The translations under genes were made by a program, and so were the position numbers. A DNA stretch of 15,440 nucleotides from Fidelibacterota bacterium (GTDB taxonomy: Bacteria; Fidelibacterota; Marinisomatia; Marinisomatales; TCS55): NCBI GenBank assembly GCA_014239505.1, contig JAAZYT010000052.1:1-15440 (forward strand). Direction: 5' to 3'. The notes beneath the pieces are model-generated. The model was not told the DNA's origin. It ran no database searches and worked only from the letters and a program-made list of their open reading frames with translations. This document shows positions 7,132-15,440 of this stretch, piece after piece (positions within the stretch are counted from its first letter, which is position 1; each line of letters starts with the position of its first letter).

Positions 7132-8304
7132 TTATTTTGCTAACGCATTTTGAAGATCACCTTTAAGATCCTCAAAATCTTCAATTCCGATTGATAAACG
7201 AATTAAAGTCTCAGTGATACCCATTTTAATTTTATTTTCAACTGGAACTGCAGCATGTGTCATATCATATGGAACACAGCAAAGACTTTCAACTCCACCT
7301 AAACTTTCTGCTAATGTTATAACTTTAAGCTTTTCTAAAAATTTATCACGTATATCAATTTTTCCAACATCAATAGAAATCATATTGCCAAAAATATTAT
7401 TACCATTTGGAGTGAATTGTTGTTTTTTTGCGATTTCAAATTGAGGATGACTATCTAATCCTGGGTAGATCACTCGTTTTAAATCGTAATCAGTTGATAA
7501 CCATTGTGCAAGTTTTAATGCATTTTCAGAAGATTTTTGATACCTAAGTGATAAAGTTTTAACTGAACGTAATAAAATCCAATTATCAAAGGGGCTAGGC
7601 ACTCCCCCCGTGGCCTTAAGCATAAATCTAATTCGGTCACCTAGGTCATCATTATTTGTAGTTAAAACTCCACCTAAAATATCTGAGTGTCCTGATAAAG
7701 ATTTTGTAGAGCTTTGCATTACAATATCAACCCCATATTCTAAAGGCCTTTGACCGTAAGGACTCATAAATGTATTATCAACACTTAGCAAAACTCCCGC
7801 TTCTTTACAAATTTTTGATGTTTCTTGCAAATCACAAAGCTCTAAGAGTGGATTTGTAGGTGTTTCAACATGGACTAACTTTGTATTAGGTCTTATGTGT
7901 TTTTTAATATTTTTAGAGTCTCTTGAATCAATCCATTCAAATTCCATTCCTTGACGCTTTAATACATTCATTGACATCCTATATGTTCCGCCATACGTAT
8001 TTCTGGAAACCAAAATATGATCTCCAGCATCAAATAATTGAAATAATGCTGTTGTTGCAGCCATCCCCGTACTAAAACATATTGCATGTTTAGCTCCATC
8101 TAGACCTGCTAAGTTTTCTTCAAGACGAGTTCGAGTTGGATTAGAAACTCTTGAATAATCATTACCTCTATTTTTACCAACTCCATCTTGTTTAAATGTA
8201 GATGTTAAATGGATTGGAGGTGATACTGACCCTAGTTCTTTATCTGCTTCATTTCCAATATGAATAGATTTAGTTGAAAAACCCCATTTTTTATCATTCA
8301 CCAT
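7132..8304 (-). CDS. Cystathionine gamma-synthase/lyase-type PLP enzyme
   Basis: Member of the Cys/Met-metabolism PLP-dependent family that works on homocysteine, cystathionine or activated homoserine. At 390 residues it has the usual family length and all landmark motifs: YSRVSNPTR (50-58), the cofactor-ring contact region FSTGMAA (77-83), ETPTNP (147-152), the PLP-phosphate Asp in SVDNTF (174-179), and the Schiff-base lysine Lys201 in SSTKSLSGHSD. The substrate cannot be settled by eye: cystathionine gamma-synthase, gamma-lyase and related O-acylhomoserine enzymes share these features. It starts at ATG two bases after the secA stop; the sequence AAAGG in the last secA codons can act as its ribosome binding site, so translation is probably coupled to secA. 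It ends the right-hand transcription unit. Confidence 0.9.
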   Translation of the reverse strand: MVNDKKWGFSTKSIHIGNEADKELGSVSPPIHLTSTFKQDGVGKNRGNDYSRVSNPTRTRLEENLAGLDGAKHAICFSTGMAATTALFQLFDAGDHILVSRNTYGGTYRMSMNVLKRQGMEFEWIDSRDSKNIKKHIRPNTKLVHVETPTNPLLELCDLQETSKICKEAGVLLSVDNTFMSPYGQRPLEYGVDIVMQSSTKSLSGHSDILGGVLTTNNDDLGDRIRFMLKATGGVPSPFDNWILLRSVKTLSLRYQKSSENALKLAQWLSTDYDLKRVIYPGLDSHPQFEIAKKQQFTPNGNNIFGNMISIDVGKIDIRDKFLEKLKVITLAESLGGVESLCCVPYDMTHAAVPVENKIKMGITETLIRLSIGIEDFEDLKGDLQNALAK

Positions 8305-8306
8305 AA

Positions 8307-11300
8307 TTATGCCTTTGTGTATCCTTGGTTTAAATATTGTTGTAATTTTTTATACTTTACCTCAACTTGATTTCCACTAGGGCTTACCAAGCTTATTTTA
8401 TCATTTCGGCCTATTTTTTCATCTGTGTTTACAGGTTGTTTTGGAGCACCAGAAGAGGAACTTGCCTGTTCTTGCATTGAAGGACCTGAAAAACCCATCC
8501 CTGTAGACTCATCATGTAGGGCTTGTACATTTCGAGCCTTATTTAATGGCAATTCTGGAGCTGTAGCCATTCCTTGAATTTGTGTTCGATACAATCTTTG
8601 AATAGTTGCTTCAGATGTATTAGACATCATCTCTTGAAACATTTGAAAACCTTCAGACTTGTATTCAAGCAATGGGTTTTTTTGACCATAGGCTCGTAGA
8701 TTAATTCCTTCTCTTAACTGATCCATGGCATATAAATGATCTTTCCATTTTTCATCAATTGTTCTTAGAACTACAAATTTTTCAAACCCACGCATAATAT
8801 CTTGAGGGAGCAGTGATTCACGAGTTTTGTAAACTTCTTTTGCCTGAATTAGAATATATTCACGAACATTCTCTAAAGTGACTTCACTATTATCATTAAT
8901 TCCTTGGACTGTTTTGAGATTTACATCTACTAATAAATGTGATGACAGATTTTGCCTTAAAGATTCCCATTCCCAATTCTCAGGGCTCGTATCTTCCATG
9001 CTTGTAAGTTCGTCATCCACATAATCATCTACCATATCATCAATTGCTTCTGTTATATCTTCATCATTCAAAGCTTGTTTGCGAATATCGTAGACAACTT
9101 GACGTTGTTGATTCATAACATCATCATACTCTAATAAATGTTTGCGAATACCAAAATTTCTTTGTTCGACTTTTTTTTGTGCATTTTCAATGGCTCTGGT
9201 TACCATTTTTGCAGTAATAACTTCACCTTCTTCTGCCCCAAGTCTATCCATTATAGATGCAATACGCTCGCTATTAAATAACCTCATAAGATCATCTTCT
9301 AAAGAAAGATAAAAAACACTCGAACCTGAATCACCTTGTCTACCAGACCTACCTCTCAATTGTAAATCTATTCGTCTTGACTCATGTCTTTCTGTTCCAA
9401 TAATATGAAGTCCACCTAACTCTTTCATTCCTTCGCCTAATTTAATATCAGTTCCTCTTCCAGCCATATTTGTAGCAATAGTTACTGCACCATGTTGTCC
9501 TGCTCTTGCAACAATTTCAGCTTCGCTTTGATGCTGTTTAGCATTAAGAACATTATGCGGAACTCCTTTACTTTTTAGCATTCGAGACAATAGTTCAGAT
9601 GCCTCAACAGAAATTGTACCAACTAAAGAAGGTTGTCCACTTTGGTGGCATCTTATAATCTCTTCTACAACAGCATTATATTTTTCACGAGTAGTTTTGT
9701 AAATGAGATCATTCCTATCATCTCTAACTATTGGTTGGTTAGTGGGAATAACTAAAACATCTAAATTATAAATTGATGCAAATTCTTCAGCTTCAGTTTC
9801 AGCTGTTCCAGTCATACCAGCTAATTTATCATACATGCGAAAATAATTCTGAATTGTAATTGTAGCTAGCGTTTGAGTTTCTCTTTCAACGGTTACATTT
9901 TCTTTAGCTTCTAAAGCTTGATGAAGACCATCACTATATCGCCTTCCTGAAAGTATACGACCAGTAAATTCATCTACAATTTGCACTCGACTATCTTGTA
10001 CAACATATTCAACATCTTTTTCATAAAGTGTATATGCTCTTAATAATTGAGTCATATTATGGATTCGACCTGAACGATCTGCATGCGTTTGATGTGCGGC
10101 TTCTTTTTCTTTTTCTTTTTCAATATTAGAAAAACTATCATTTATATCAATATCATGAAGCAATTCACCCAAATCAGGTATAACAAACAAGTCTGGGTCG
10201 TCAGGTGCAAGGTTATTTCTACCTTTTTCGGTAATATCTATAACGTGTGTTTTTTCATCAATACTAAAAAATAAATCTTCATCAACTTCATGAAGCTTTT
10301 TATCTCTCATAAACTCCGATTCAATTTGATAAGCAAGTTTTTTAGCTCCTGCTTCTTGAAAAGCTTTCATAACTTTTGGATGCTTAGGCATTCCCCTAAG
10401 TGCTTGAAGAAATTTGTAGCCAGCTTCTTTATCTTTACTTTCTTTTAAAAGGTCATCAGCTTCAACTATAATCTGAGAAACTAAAGCGTTTTGCTGACGA
10501 ACTAAATTTTGAATTAGCGGACGAAGATCTTTAAAAGATGTATCCACAGGAGCATCAACGGCACCTGAAATAATTAAAGGCGTTCTTGCTTCATCAATCA
10601 AAACAGAATCAACCTCATCAACAATAGCATATGCATGGTCGCGTTGAACTAGATCTTCTTTCTGCAGCGCCATATTATCACGGAGATAATCAAATCCAAA
10701 TTCATTATTTGTTCCATAAGTAATATCACAATTATAATTTTTTCGACGCTGCTCAGGTGTCATGTTATTCAAAATGAATCCTACACTAAGCCCCAATCTT
10801 TTATAGACTTCACCCATCCATTCAGCATCGCGTTGCGCTAGGTAATCATTAACTGTAATTAAATGAACTCCTCTACCAGTCAAGGCATTTAAATATATTG
10901 GGAAAGCTGCAACTAATGTTTTCCCTTCACCAGTTTTCATCTCAGCAACATTTCCTCTATGCAATATTATTCCACCAATGATTTGGACATCATATGGTAT
11001 CATCTCCCACTTAAGCTCACGACCTACAACTTTCCAACTTGAGCCACACATTCTTCTACATGTTTCTTTCACCATTGCAAACGCTTCTGGCAAAACTTGT
11101 TCTAATTTATTGTGTTCTGCTAGTAAAATAAATTTTTTAGCTTCGTCTTTATCACTAATTTCTTTTTTAGCTTTTTCTTTAGCCTCTTCAACAGCTGACA
11201 ATATTTCGGTTCTCAATTCTATTGAACGATTCTTTAATTCTTCATATGATTTGTCTAACAACTTCTCGGCAAAAATATTTATTTCATTAAGTAATGGATA

Positions 11301-11363
11301 AAGTTGTTTTACTTCTCGATCAGATCGAGACCCAAAAACTTTTTTAACTAAATTTTGAATCAT
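8307..11363 (-). CDS. secA: Preprotein translocase ATPase SecA
   Basis: Motor ATPase that pushes unfolded proteins through SecYEG. The 1018 residues include the Walker A segment MKTGEGKT (142-149), the DEVDSVLIDEAR segment (249-260), the preprotein-binding region, IATNMAGRGTDI (629-640) and QLRGRSGRQGDSG (668-680) of the second helicase domain, and a C-terminal scaffold/wing region (about 730-930). The protein is about 115 residues longer than E. coli SecA; the segment at roughly 280-380 is the insertion I recall from Bacteroidota-type SecA. The usual C-terminal zinc-binding motif (CxCxnC[HC]) is absent: after GRND (985-988), where it would begin, the chain runs on without a single Cys to YLNQGYTKA. 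Its start codon overlaps the nusB stop (ATGA), pointing to coupled translation. Confidence 0.98.
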   Translation of the reverse strand: MIQNLVKKVFGSRSDREVKQLYPLLNEINIFAEKLLDKSYEELKNRSIELRTEILSAVEEAKEKAKKEISDKDEAKKFILLAEHNKLEQVLPEAFAMVKETCRRMCGSSWKVVGRELKWEMIPYDVQIIGGIILHRGNVAEMKTGEGKTLVAAFPIYLNALTGRGVHLITVNDYLAQRDAEWMGEVYKRLGLSVGFILNNMTPEQRRKNYNCDITYGTNNEFGFDYLRDNMALQKEDLVQRDHAYAIVDEVDSVLIDEARTPLIISGAVDAPVDTSFKDLRPLIQNLVRQQNALVSQIIVEADDLLKESKDKEAGYKFLQALRGMPKHPKVMKAFQEAGAKKLAYQIESEFMRDKKLHEVDEDLFFSIDEKTHVIDITEKGRNNLAPDDPDLFVIPDLGELLHDIDINDSFSNIEKEKEKEAAHQTHADRSGRIHNMTQLLRAYTLYEKDVEYVVQDSRVQIVDEFTGRILSGRRYSDGLHQALEAKENVTVERETQTLATITIQNYFRMYDKLAGMTGTAETEAEEFASIYNLDVLVIPTNQPIVRDDRNDLIYKTTREKYNAVVEEIIRCHQSGQPSLVGTISVEASELLSRMLKSKGVPHNVLNAKQHQSEAEIVARAGQHGAVTIATNMAGRGTDIKLGEGMKELGGLHIIGTERHESRRIDLQLRGRSGRQGDSGSSVFYLSLEDDLMRLFNSERIASIMDRLGAEEGEVITAKMVTRAIENAQKKVEQRNFGIRKHLLEYDDVMNQQRQVVYDIRKQALNDEDITEAIDDMVDDYVDDELTSMEDTSPENWEWESLRQNLSSHLLVDVNLKTVQGINDNSEVTLENVREYILIQAKEVYKTRESLLPQDIMRGFEKFVVLRTIDEKWKDHLYAMDQLREGINLRAYGQKNPLLEYKSEGFQMFQEMMSNTSEATIQRLYRTQIQGMATAPELPLNKARNVQALHDESTGMGFSGPSMQEQASSSSGAPKQPVNTDEKIGRNDKISLVSPSGNQVEVKYKKLQQYLNQGYTKA

Positions 11364-11800
11364 TTATTTTTTTCCTTAGATCCATTTGACATTGTTTTAT
11401 AAACATTATCTAATACTCCATTAACAAAGCTCGAGCTATCTTCATTACAATATATTTTTGCTATCTCTATCGCTTCGCTTATTGATACTTTAGGTGGCAC
11501 TTCTTCAATAAAATAAATCTCACTAATAGCTACAATAAGAAGTATGCGATCTAAAAGTGCTACTCGCTCAAATTCCCAGTTATTAAGTCTGGATTTAATT
11601 TGATTTTCGCACCACTCTTTATTATCCATTGCAGAATTAAACAAATTAGTAATGTACTTAATTAAATTTGATTCATAAGATCTACGGTTAAGAATATCTT
11701 TTAATATTTTAGCTCTATCTTCTCCAGTCATTGCTGAAGCATAAAGTGCTTGAAGAACAGCCTCGCGAGCAATTCGTCTAGGATGTATAGTTTTAATCAT
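11360..11800 (-). CDS. nusB: Transcription antitermination factor NusB
   Basis: RNA-binding factor that, with NusE (S10), promotes antitermination on rRNA operons. At 146 residues it has the normal length. RRIAREAVLQALYA (8-21) is the arginine-rich N-terminal helix typical of the family; RVALLDRILLIVAISEI (79-95) and PPKVSISEAIEIAKIY (102-117) with SSFVNGVLDNV (123-133) are the other conserved blocks. The tail is Lys-rich. The start is ATG, 17 bases after the aminotransferase stop, with no Shine-Dalgarno-like sequence in the AT-only gap. Its stop overlaps the secA start by four bases. No long N-terminal extension is present. Confidence 0.95.
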   Translation of the reverse strand: MIKTIHPRRIAREAVLQALYASAMTGEDRAKILKDILNRRSYESNLIKYITNLFNSAMDNKEWCENQIKSRLNNWEFERVALLDRILLIVAISEIYFIEEVPPKVSISEAIEIAKIYCNEDSSSFVNGVLDNVYKTMSNGSKEKNK

Positions 11801-11817
11801 TAATTATTATATTAAAA

Positions 11818-12840
11818 TTAAATTAAATGTATCCAGTCTAAAGTGTCTTCTTCTTCTTCTAACTGAATACTAATTAATAATTTTCTTATTTGACTAGAAA
11901 CTTTTCCCATATTTCCATCATTAATTTTATAAGGTTTTTTATTGTAAGTAATACAACCAACTGGCGTAATAACCACTGCAGTCCCAGTGCAAAATACTTC
12001 ATCAGCTTTGAATAAGTCTTTTAATAGTAAATCACTCTCTTTTATCGTGAGTCCTAACTTATCTTGAGCAAGCTTCAATACTGAATCTCGAGTCACACCA
12101 TCTAAGATTGAACCTGTAAGCCTTGGCGTCACTAATTGGTTACCTTTTAACATAAAAATGTTTGCAGAACCAACTTCTTCAACTAATTGTTCATTATCAG
12201 CTCTCAGATAAAGGACTTCATCAAATCCAGAAGCTTTTGCTTCCTTAACAGGAAGAAGTGTTGAGGAATAATTACCAATTGCTTTAGCATTTCCAATTCC
12301 TTTAGGAGCCGCTCGGTGATATGATTGAGATGCAATTAAGTTAAGAGGCTTAATTCCATTTTTAAAATATGGACCTACAGGAGCGGCATAAATAATAAAA
12401 GTATACTCACTAGCTGGAGCAACACCTAATGTAGGCGCAGTACCCCAAACTACTGGTCGGATATATAAACCACCCATTTTATATGGAGGAACAAAGTCAA
12501 TATTATCTCTTACAACTTCTAATATTGCATTCATAAAATAATCTTCAGGGATTTCTGGCATGCAAAGTCTCTTACAAGATCTAGAGATTCTTTTTGCATT
12601 CATATCTGGACGAAATAATACTACTCTATCTTTTGAAGAATGATGTGCTTTCATACCTTCAAATATTCCCTGTCCATAGTTTAAAACACCCGCTGCTGGA
12701 GAAATTTCAATATTCCCATATGGAATTAGTCCCCCTTCATCCCATTGGCCATTACTATTTGAAGTACTTTTCCACATACTGCGAGTAGGATAAATACCAA
12801 ATCCTAAACTTTCCCAGTCAATTTTTTGTTTTTGTAACAC
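11818..12840 (-). CDS. ilvE: Branched-chain amino acid aminotransferase (GTG start)
   Basis: Class IV PLP aminotransferase that interconverts Leu, Ile and Val with their 2-keto acids. The 340-residue protein is of the longer type also found in eukaryotes and mycobacteria. It shows LNYGQGIFEGMKAH (53-66), the Schiff-base Lys186 in GIGNAKAIGNYSSTLL (181-196), EEVGSANIF (221-229), GSILDGVTRDSV (243-254) and FCTGTAVVITPVG (283-295). The start is GTG (12838-12840), one base overlapping the TAG stop of the acyl-CoA dehydrogenase. It is favoured because GGAGG lies 9 bases upstream and because the early IDW..LGFG block (8-15), conserved in the family, would be lost with the next ATG (Met22). The tail is unusually acidic (EEEEDTLDW, 328-336). 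It may serve synthesis or breakdown; the neighbours suggest breakdown. Confidence 0.94.
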   Translation of the reverse strand: MLQKQKIDWESLGFGIYPTRSMWKSTSNSNGQWDEGGLIPYGNIEISPAAGVLNYGQGIFEGMKAHHSSKDRVVLFRPDMNAKRISRSCKRLCMPEIPEDYFMNAILEVVRDNIDFVPPYKMGGLYIRPVVWGTAPTLGVAPASEYTFIIYAAPVGPYFKNGIKPLNLIASQSYHRAAPKGIGNAKAIGNYSSTLLPVKEAKASGFDEVLYLRADNEQLVEEVGSANIFMLKGNQLVTPRLTGSILDGVTRDSVLKLAQDKLGLTIKESDLLLKDLFKADEVFCTGTAVVITPVGCITYNKKPYKINDGNMGKVSSQIRKLLISIQLEEEEDTLDWIHLI

Positions 12841-13988
12841 TAAATATTTCCTCCAAGTATTTCTCGCGCAATTACTAATTCTTGAATTTCGGATGTACCT
12901 TCATAAATTTGTGTAATTTTAGCATCACGGATTAGTCTTTCAACACCTGTCTCTCTAACATATCCATATCCTCCAAATATTTGTACACATTCAGTTGCTG
13001 CTTCCATTGCAATCTTTGAAGCAAAGCTTTTCGCCATTGCTGCTTCTTTTTTAAATGATAAACCTAAATCTTTCATTTTCGCTGCCCTATAGATTAGAAG
13101 TCTAGCAGCATCTATATTTATAGCCATCTTTGATATTTTACTTTTAATTGCTCCAAATTTTCCAATTTTTTTACCAAACTGTTCACGCTCATTAGCATAA
13201 GATACTGACCTATCTAAGGATTCTTTGGCAATACCTAATGCTTGAGTAGCTATACCTATTCTTCCACCATCTAATGTACTCAATGCGATTTTAAAACCAT
13301 TGCCTTCTTCACCTAATCGATTTTTCTCAGATACTTTGCAATTATCAAAATAAAGTTCACATGTGTCTGAGCCACGAATTCCAAGCTTATCTTCTTTTTT
13401 CCCAGTTGAAAAACCTTTGGTCCCTTTTTCAATAATAAATGTGGTAATTCCGTTATAACCTACATTTTTTTCAGTTAAACACATTACTAGAACAACGTCT
13501 GATGATATTCCATTAGTCACCCAGTTTTTTGTTCCATTAATTATGTAATGATCTTTTTCTTTCTTAGCAAATGTCCTCATGTTACTTGCATCAGATCCAG
13601 ATTGTGGTTCTGATAAAGAAAAAGCTCCAAGCCATTTACCACTTGCCAGTTTTGATAAAAAATTTTGCTTTTGTTCTTCTGTTCCATGCTTTTCAATTAA
13701 CTGACAAACTAATGAGTTATTAACAGACATAATAACAGCAGAAGATGCATCAGCTTTTGCTATTTCTTCAAGGGCTATGCAATAACTGACTGTATCCATT
13801 CCAGAACCACCATATTTTTCAGAGATCATCATTCCCATAAATCCGAGGTCGCCCATCATCTTAATTTGTTCTGCTGGAAATTCAGCATTTTTATCTCGTT
13901 CTATAACCTCTGGCCGCAAATGATTATCTGCAAATTCTCTAGCTGTTTTTTGTAGCAGTTTTTCTGTTTCTGATAAAATAAAATTCAA
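12840..13988 (-). CDS. Acyl-CoA dehydrogenase, short/branched-chain type (TTG start)
   Basis: FAD enzyme that introduces the 2,3 double bond into an acyl-CoA and passes electrons to ETF. The 382-residue length is typical of the soluble short- to medium-chain family. FSLSEPQSGSD (123-133) binds flavin and substrate, LGIRGSDT (202-209) is the second signature, REQFGK (268-273) and FGGYGYVRE (338-346) contact FAD, and the catalytic base is Glu363 in IYEGTSEIQ (361-369). Glu at this place is as in butyryl- and medium-chain enzymes; isovaleryl-CoA dehydrogenase has its base elsewhere. The start is TTG (13986-13988), supported by AGGAG 6 bases upstream and by the absence of any nearby ATG. The gene begins 2 bases after the thiolase stop. 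Substrate chain length is not determined. Confidence 0.94.
   Translation of the reverse strand: MNFILSETEKLLQKTAREFADNHLRPEVIERDKNAEFPAEQIKMMGDLGFMGMMISEKYGGSGMDTVSYCIALEEIAKADASSAVIMSVNNSLVCQLIEKHGTEEQKQNFLSKLASGKWLGAFSLSEPQSGSDASNMRTFAKKEKDHYIINGTKNWVTNGISSDVVLVMCLTEKNVGYNGITTFIIEKGTKGFSTGKKEDKLGIRGSDTCELYFDNCKVSEKNRLGEEGNGFKIALSTLDGGRIGIATQALGIAKESLDRSVSYANEREQFGKKIGKFGAIKSKISKMAINIDAARLLIYRAAKMKDLGLSFKKEAAMAKSFASKIAMEAATECVQIFGGYGYVRETGVERLIRDAKITQIYEGTSEIQELVIAREILGGNI
12850..12854 (-). promoter_or_regulatory. Ribosome binding site deciding the ilvE GTG start
   Basis: On the minus strand GGAGG lies 9 bases before GTG. It falls in the last codons of the acyl-CoA dehydrogenase gene, so translation of the two is probably coupled. 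Confidence 0.8.
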
Positions 13989-13990
13989 AA

Positions 13991-15175
13991 TTATCTCCTA
14001 ACTAATATCGCAGATGCTTCGCCACCACCTATACAAAGTGTAGCTAAACCAGTACGAGCTTCTCTTTTAATCATAGCATGGATTAAAGTTGTCAGAATAC
14101 GAGCGCCACTGCAACCTATTGGATGACCTAGAGCTATAGCACCTCCATGAATATTGACTTTATTATGATCTAATTTATATTCTTTAATTGCAGCCATCAC
14201 TACAGGTCCAAAAGCTTCATTTATTTCCCAAAGATCTATATCATTTGAATTCAAGTTCCCTTTTTTCAATGTGGATGAAATAGCTTTAAGCGGAGCAGTT
14301 GTGAACCATTCAGGTTCATGAGCTGCAGACGCTTGTGCTATAATTGAGACCAAAGGTTTTAATCCTAACGAATTAGCTTTTTCTCTAGCCATTAACATCA
14401 ATGCAGCTGCTCCATCATTTATTTTAGATGCATTTGCCGCAGTTATACTACCATTATCTTCAAAAGCAGGTTTAAGCAAAGGCATCTTCTTAAAGTTTAC
14501 CCTACTAGGCTCTTCATCATTATTAATTATTTGATCATCGCTTTTTCTATGCGAAACTGTAACCGGAACAATTTCTTCAATAAATAGATTATTTTCTTGA
14601 GCGTGAATTGCTCTTTCATATGATATCTTCGCAAAATTATCTAAATCTTCTCTTGAAAAACTATTCTTATTAACACACATTTCTGCACAGGTGCCCATAT
14701 GTTTATCATTATAAGCATCCCAAAGACCATCTTTAATTATTGAATCAATAAATTCTCCATTGCCGAGTCTATAGCCAGATCTTGCTTTAGGTAAAAGATA
14801 AGGTGCTTGTGACATATTTTCCATACCACCTGCAATTATTATTTCTGCATCTCCCGCTTGAATTGCTTGACTTGCTAACATCACAGCTTTCAAACCTGAA
14901 CCGCACATTTTATTAATTGTTAAGCATTCAACTGAATTTGGTAAGCCAGAACCTAAAGCAGCTTGGCGGGCAGGGGCTTGTCCCTGGCCTGCAGAGAGTA
15001 CATTTCCCATTATAACTTCATCAACAGCTGTTTTATCAATTTTAGTCTCTTCAATTAATGATTTTATAACTAGAGCACCTAATTTATGAGCAGAAAAATT
15101 TGAAAAAACACCTTGAAAAGATCCAATAGGTGTACGTTTTGCTGAAACAATTACTACATCATTAAGTTTAGACAT
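13991..15175 (-). CDS. Acetyl-CoA C-acetyltransferase (thiolase)
   Basis: Thiolase that condenses or cleaves acyl-CoA, most likely acetoacetyl-CoA or 2-methylacetoacetyl-CoA. The 394 residues match the bacterial biosynthetic-type family in length and motifs. The nucleophile is Cys91 in NKMCGSGLKA (88-97); NEAF (319-322) and GGAIALGHPIGCSGAR (344-359) with His351 form the oxyanion and acid-base site; Cys381 in CIGGGEASA is the second catalytic cysteine. The start is ATG, with AGGT 7 bases upstream. It is first in the unit and is followed at 2 bases by the acyl-CoA dehydrogenase. With the latter and the aminotransferase, a role in isoleucine or short-chain acyl breakdown is plausible but inferred. 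Confidence 0.95.
   Translation of the reverse strand: MSKLNDVVIVSAKRTPIGSFQGVFSNFSAHKLGALVIKSLIEETKIDKTAVDEVIMGNVLSAGQGQAPARQAALGSGLPNSVECLTINKMCGSGLKAVMLASQAIQAGDAEIIIAGGMENMSQAPYLLPKARSGYRLGNGEFIDSIIKDGLWDAYNDKHMGTCAEMCVNKNSFSREDLDNFAKISYERAIHAQENNLFIEEIVPVTVSHRKSDDQIINNDEEPSRVNFKKMPLLKPAFEDNGSITAANASKINDGAAALMLMAREKANSLGLKPLVSIIAQASAAHEPEWFTTAPLKAISSTLKKGNLNSNDIDLWEINEAFGPVVMAAIKEYKLDHNKVNIHGGAIALGHPIGCSGARILTTLIHAMIKREARTGLATLCIGGGEASAILVRR
13995..13999 (-). promoter_or_regulatory. Ribosome binding site deciding the acyl-CoA dehydrogenase TTG start
   Basis: AGGAG on the minus strand lies 6 bases before TTG and is part of the last two Arg codons (AGG AGA) of the thiolase gene. Its spacing supports the unusual start codon. 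Confidence 0.8.
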
Positions 15176-15440
15176 AATTTTTACCTAAAAATGATAAATA
15201 TGAAAAAAAATAGCTAGTAAAAGCTAAGATAGATAAAGGACTTAATATCTTAATATACTTAATCAATGAACTGAGTTATTTTTTTGTTTGTAAGTGCCTG
15301 TAGCACACTCAACAAAAATCTTCTTTTATATATAGAATAATTTAATACAAATCGTCTTTTATAATTAAAGGTTTTGATATGCTAAAATATTAACTGTAAG
15401 TGGTTACTTTTTAGATTTATCATAAGCATTAATTATATCA
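15176..15440. other. AT-rich leader region upstream of the thiolase operon
   Basis: The 265 bases up to the window edge hold no convincing coding frame or RNA gene. The promoter of the long leftward unit should lie here, but several AT-rich candidates compete and none has two well-spaced good boxes. A short inverted repeat GTGC-CTGTA-GCAC is the only small symmetry noticed (about 15295-15307). Confidence 0.5.

Noticed and set aside
10083..10274. Plus-strand open frame opposite secA with a run of Phe
   Set aside because: The Phe run mirrors the Glu/Lys-rich stretch of SecA (about residues 414-421), a composition artefact.
15176..15440. Small RNA or regulatory hairpin around GTGCCTGTAGCAC
   Set aside because: A four-pair stem alone is too weak, and no T run, promoter or riboswitch-like structure accompanies it.

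Overview
The window is AT-rich, densely packed and almost entirely transcribed leftward (minus strand). It reads as a low-GC marine bacterium of the Fibrobacterota-Chlorobiota-Bacteroidota (FCB) superphylum. The best clue is SecA: at 1018 residues it carries the extra segment (about residues 280-380) I associate with FCB SecA proteins. A bc-type complex combined with this SecA and short intergenic gaps fits Marinimicrobia (SAR406) better than classical Bacteroidota. That assignment is from memory of family features and was not tested by phylogeny.

Right part (15175 to 7132, read leftward): thiolase, acyl-CoA dehydrogenase, branched-chain aminotransferase, NusB, SecA and a cystathionine gamma-synthase/lyase-type enzyme. 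Gaps range from a 4-base overlap to 17 bases, so this looks like one transcription unit. The first three enzymes suit branched-chain amino acid or short-chain acyl-CoA metabolism; nusB-secA is a housekeeping pair inserted in the same unit.

Middle (7059 to 6978): a tRNA-Leu(UAG), only 19 bases upstream of the next gene, possibly with its own promoter.

Left part (6958 to 513): a five-gene respiratory operon: a membrane-anchored HEAT-repeat protein, a Rieske iron-sulfur protein, a cytochrome b6-like subunit, a large eight-helix subunit-IV-like protein, and a 1015-residue c-type cytochrome with eight CxxCH sites on a coiled-coil stalk. Together they should form a quinol-oxidising Rieske/cytochrome b complex in which a multiheme protein takes the place of cytochrome c1 or f. 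The b6-like subunit keeps a cysteine at the exact position that binds heme c_n in cytochrome b6f.

Far left: a short plus-strand gene (325-501) encoding a 58-residue Cys-rich protein converges on the octaheme gene. Bases 1-127 are a near-identical partial copy (125 of 127 bases) of an internal segment of the octaheme gene, cut off by the window edge and closed at its 5' side by an in-frame stop. No insertion sequence, CRISPR array, rRNA or phage gene was seen.
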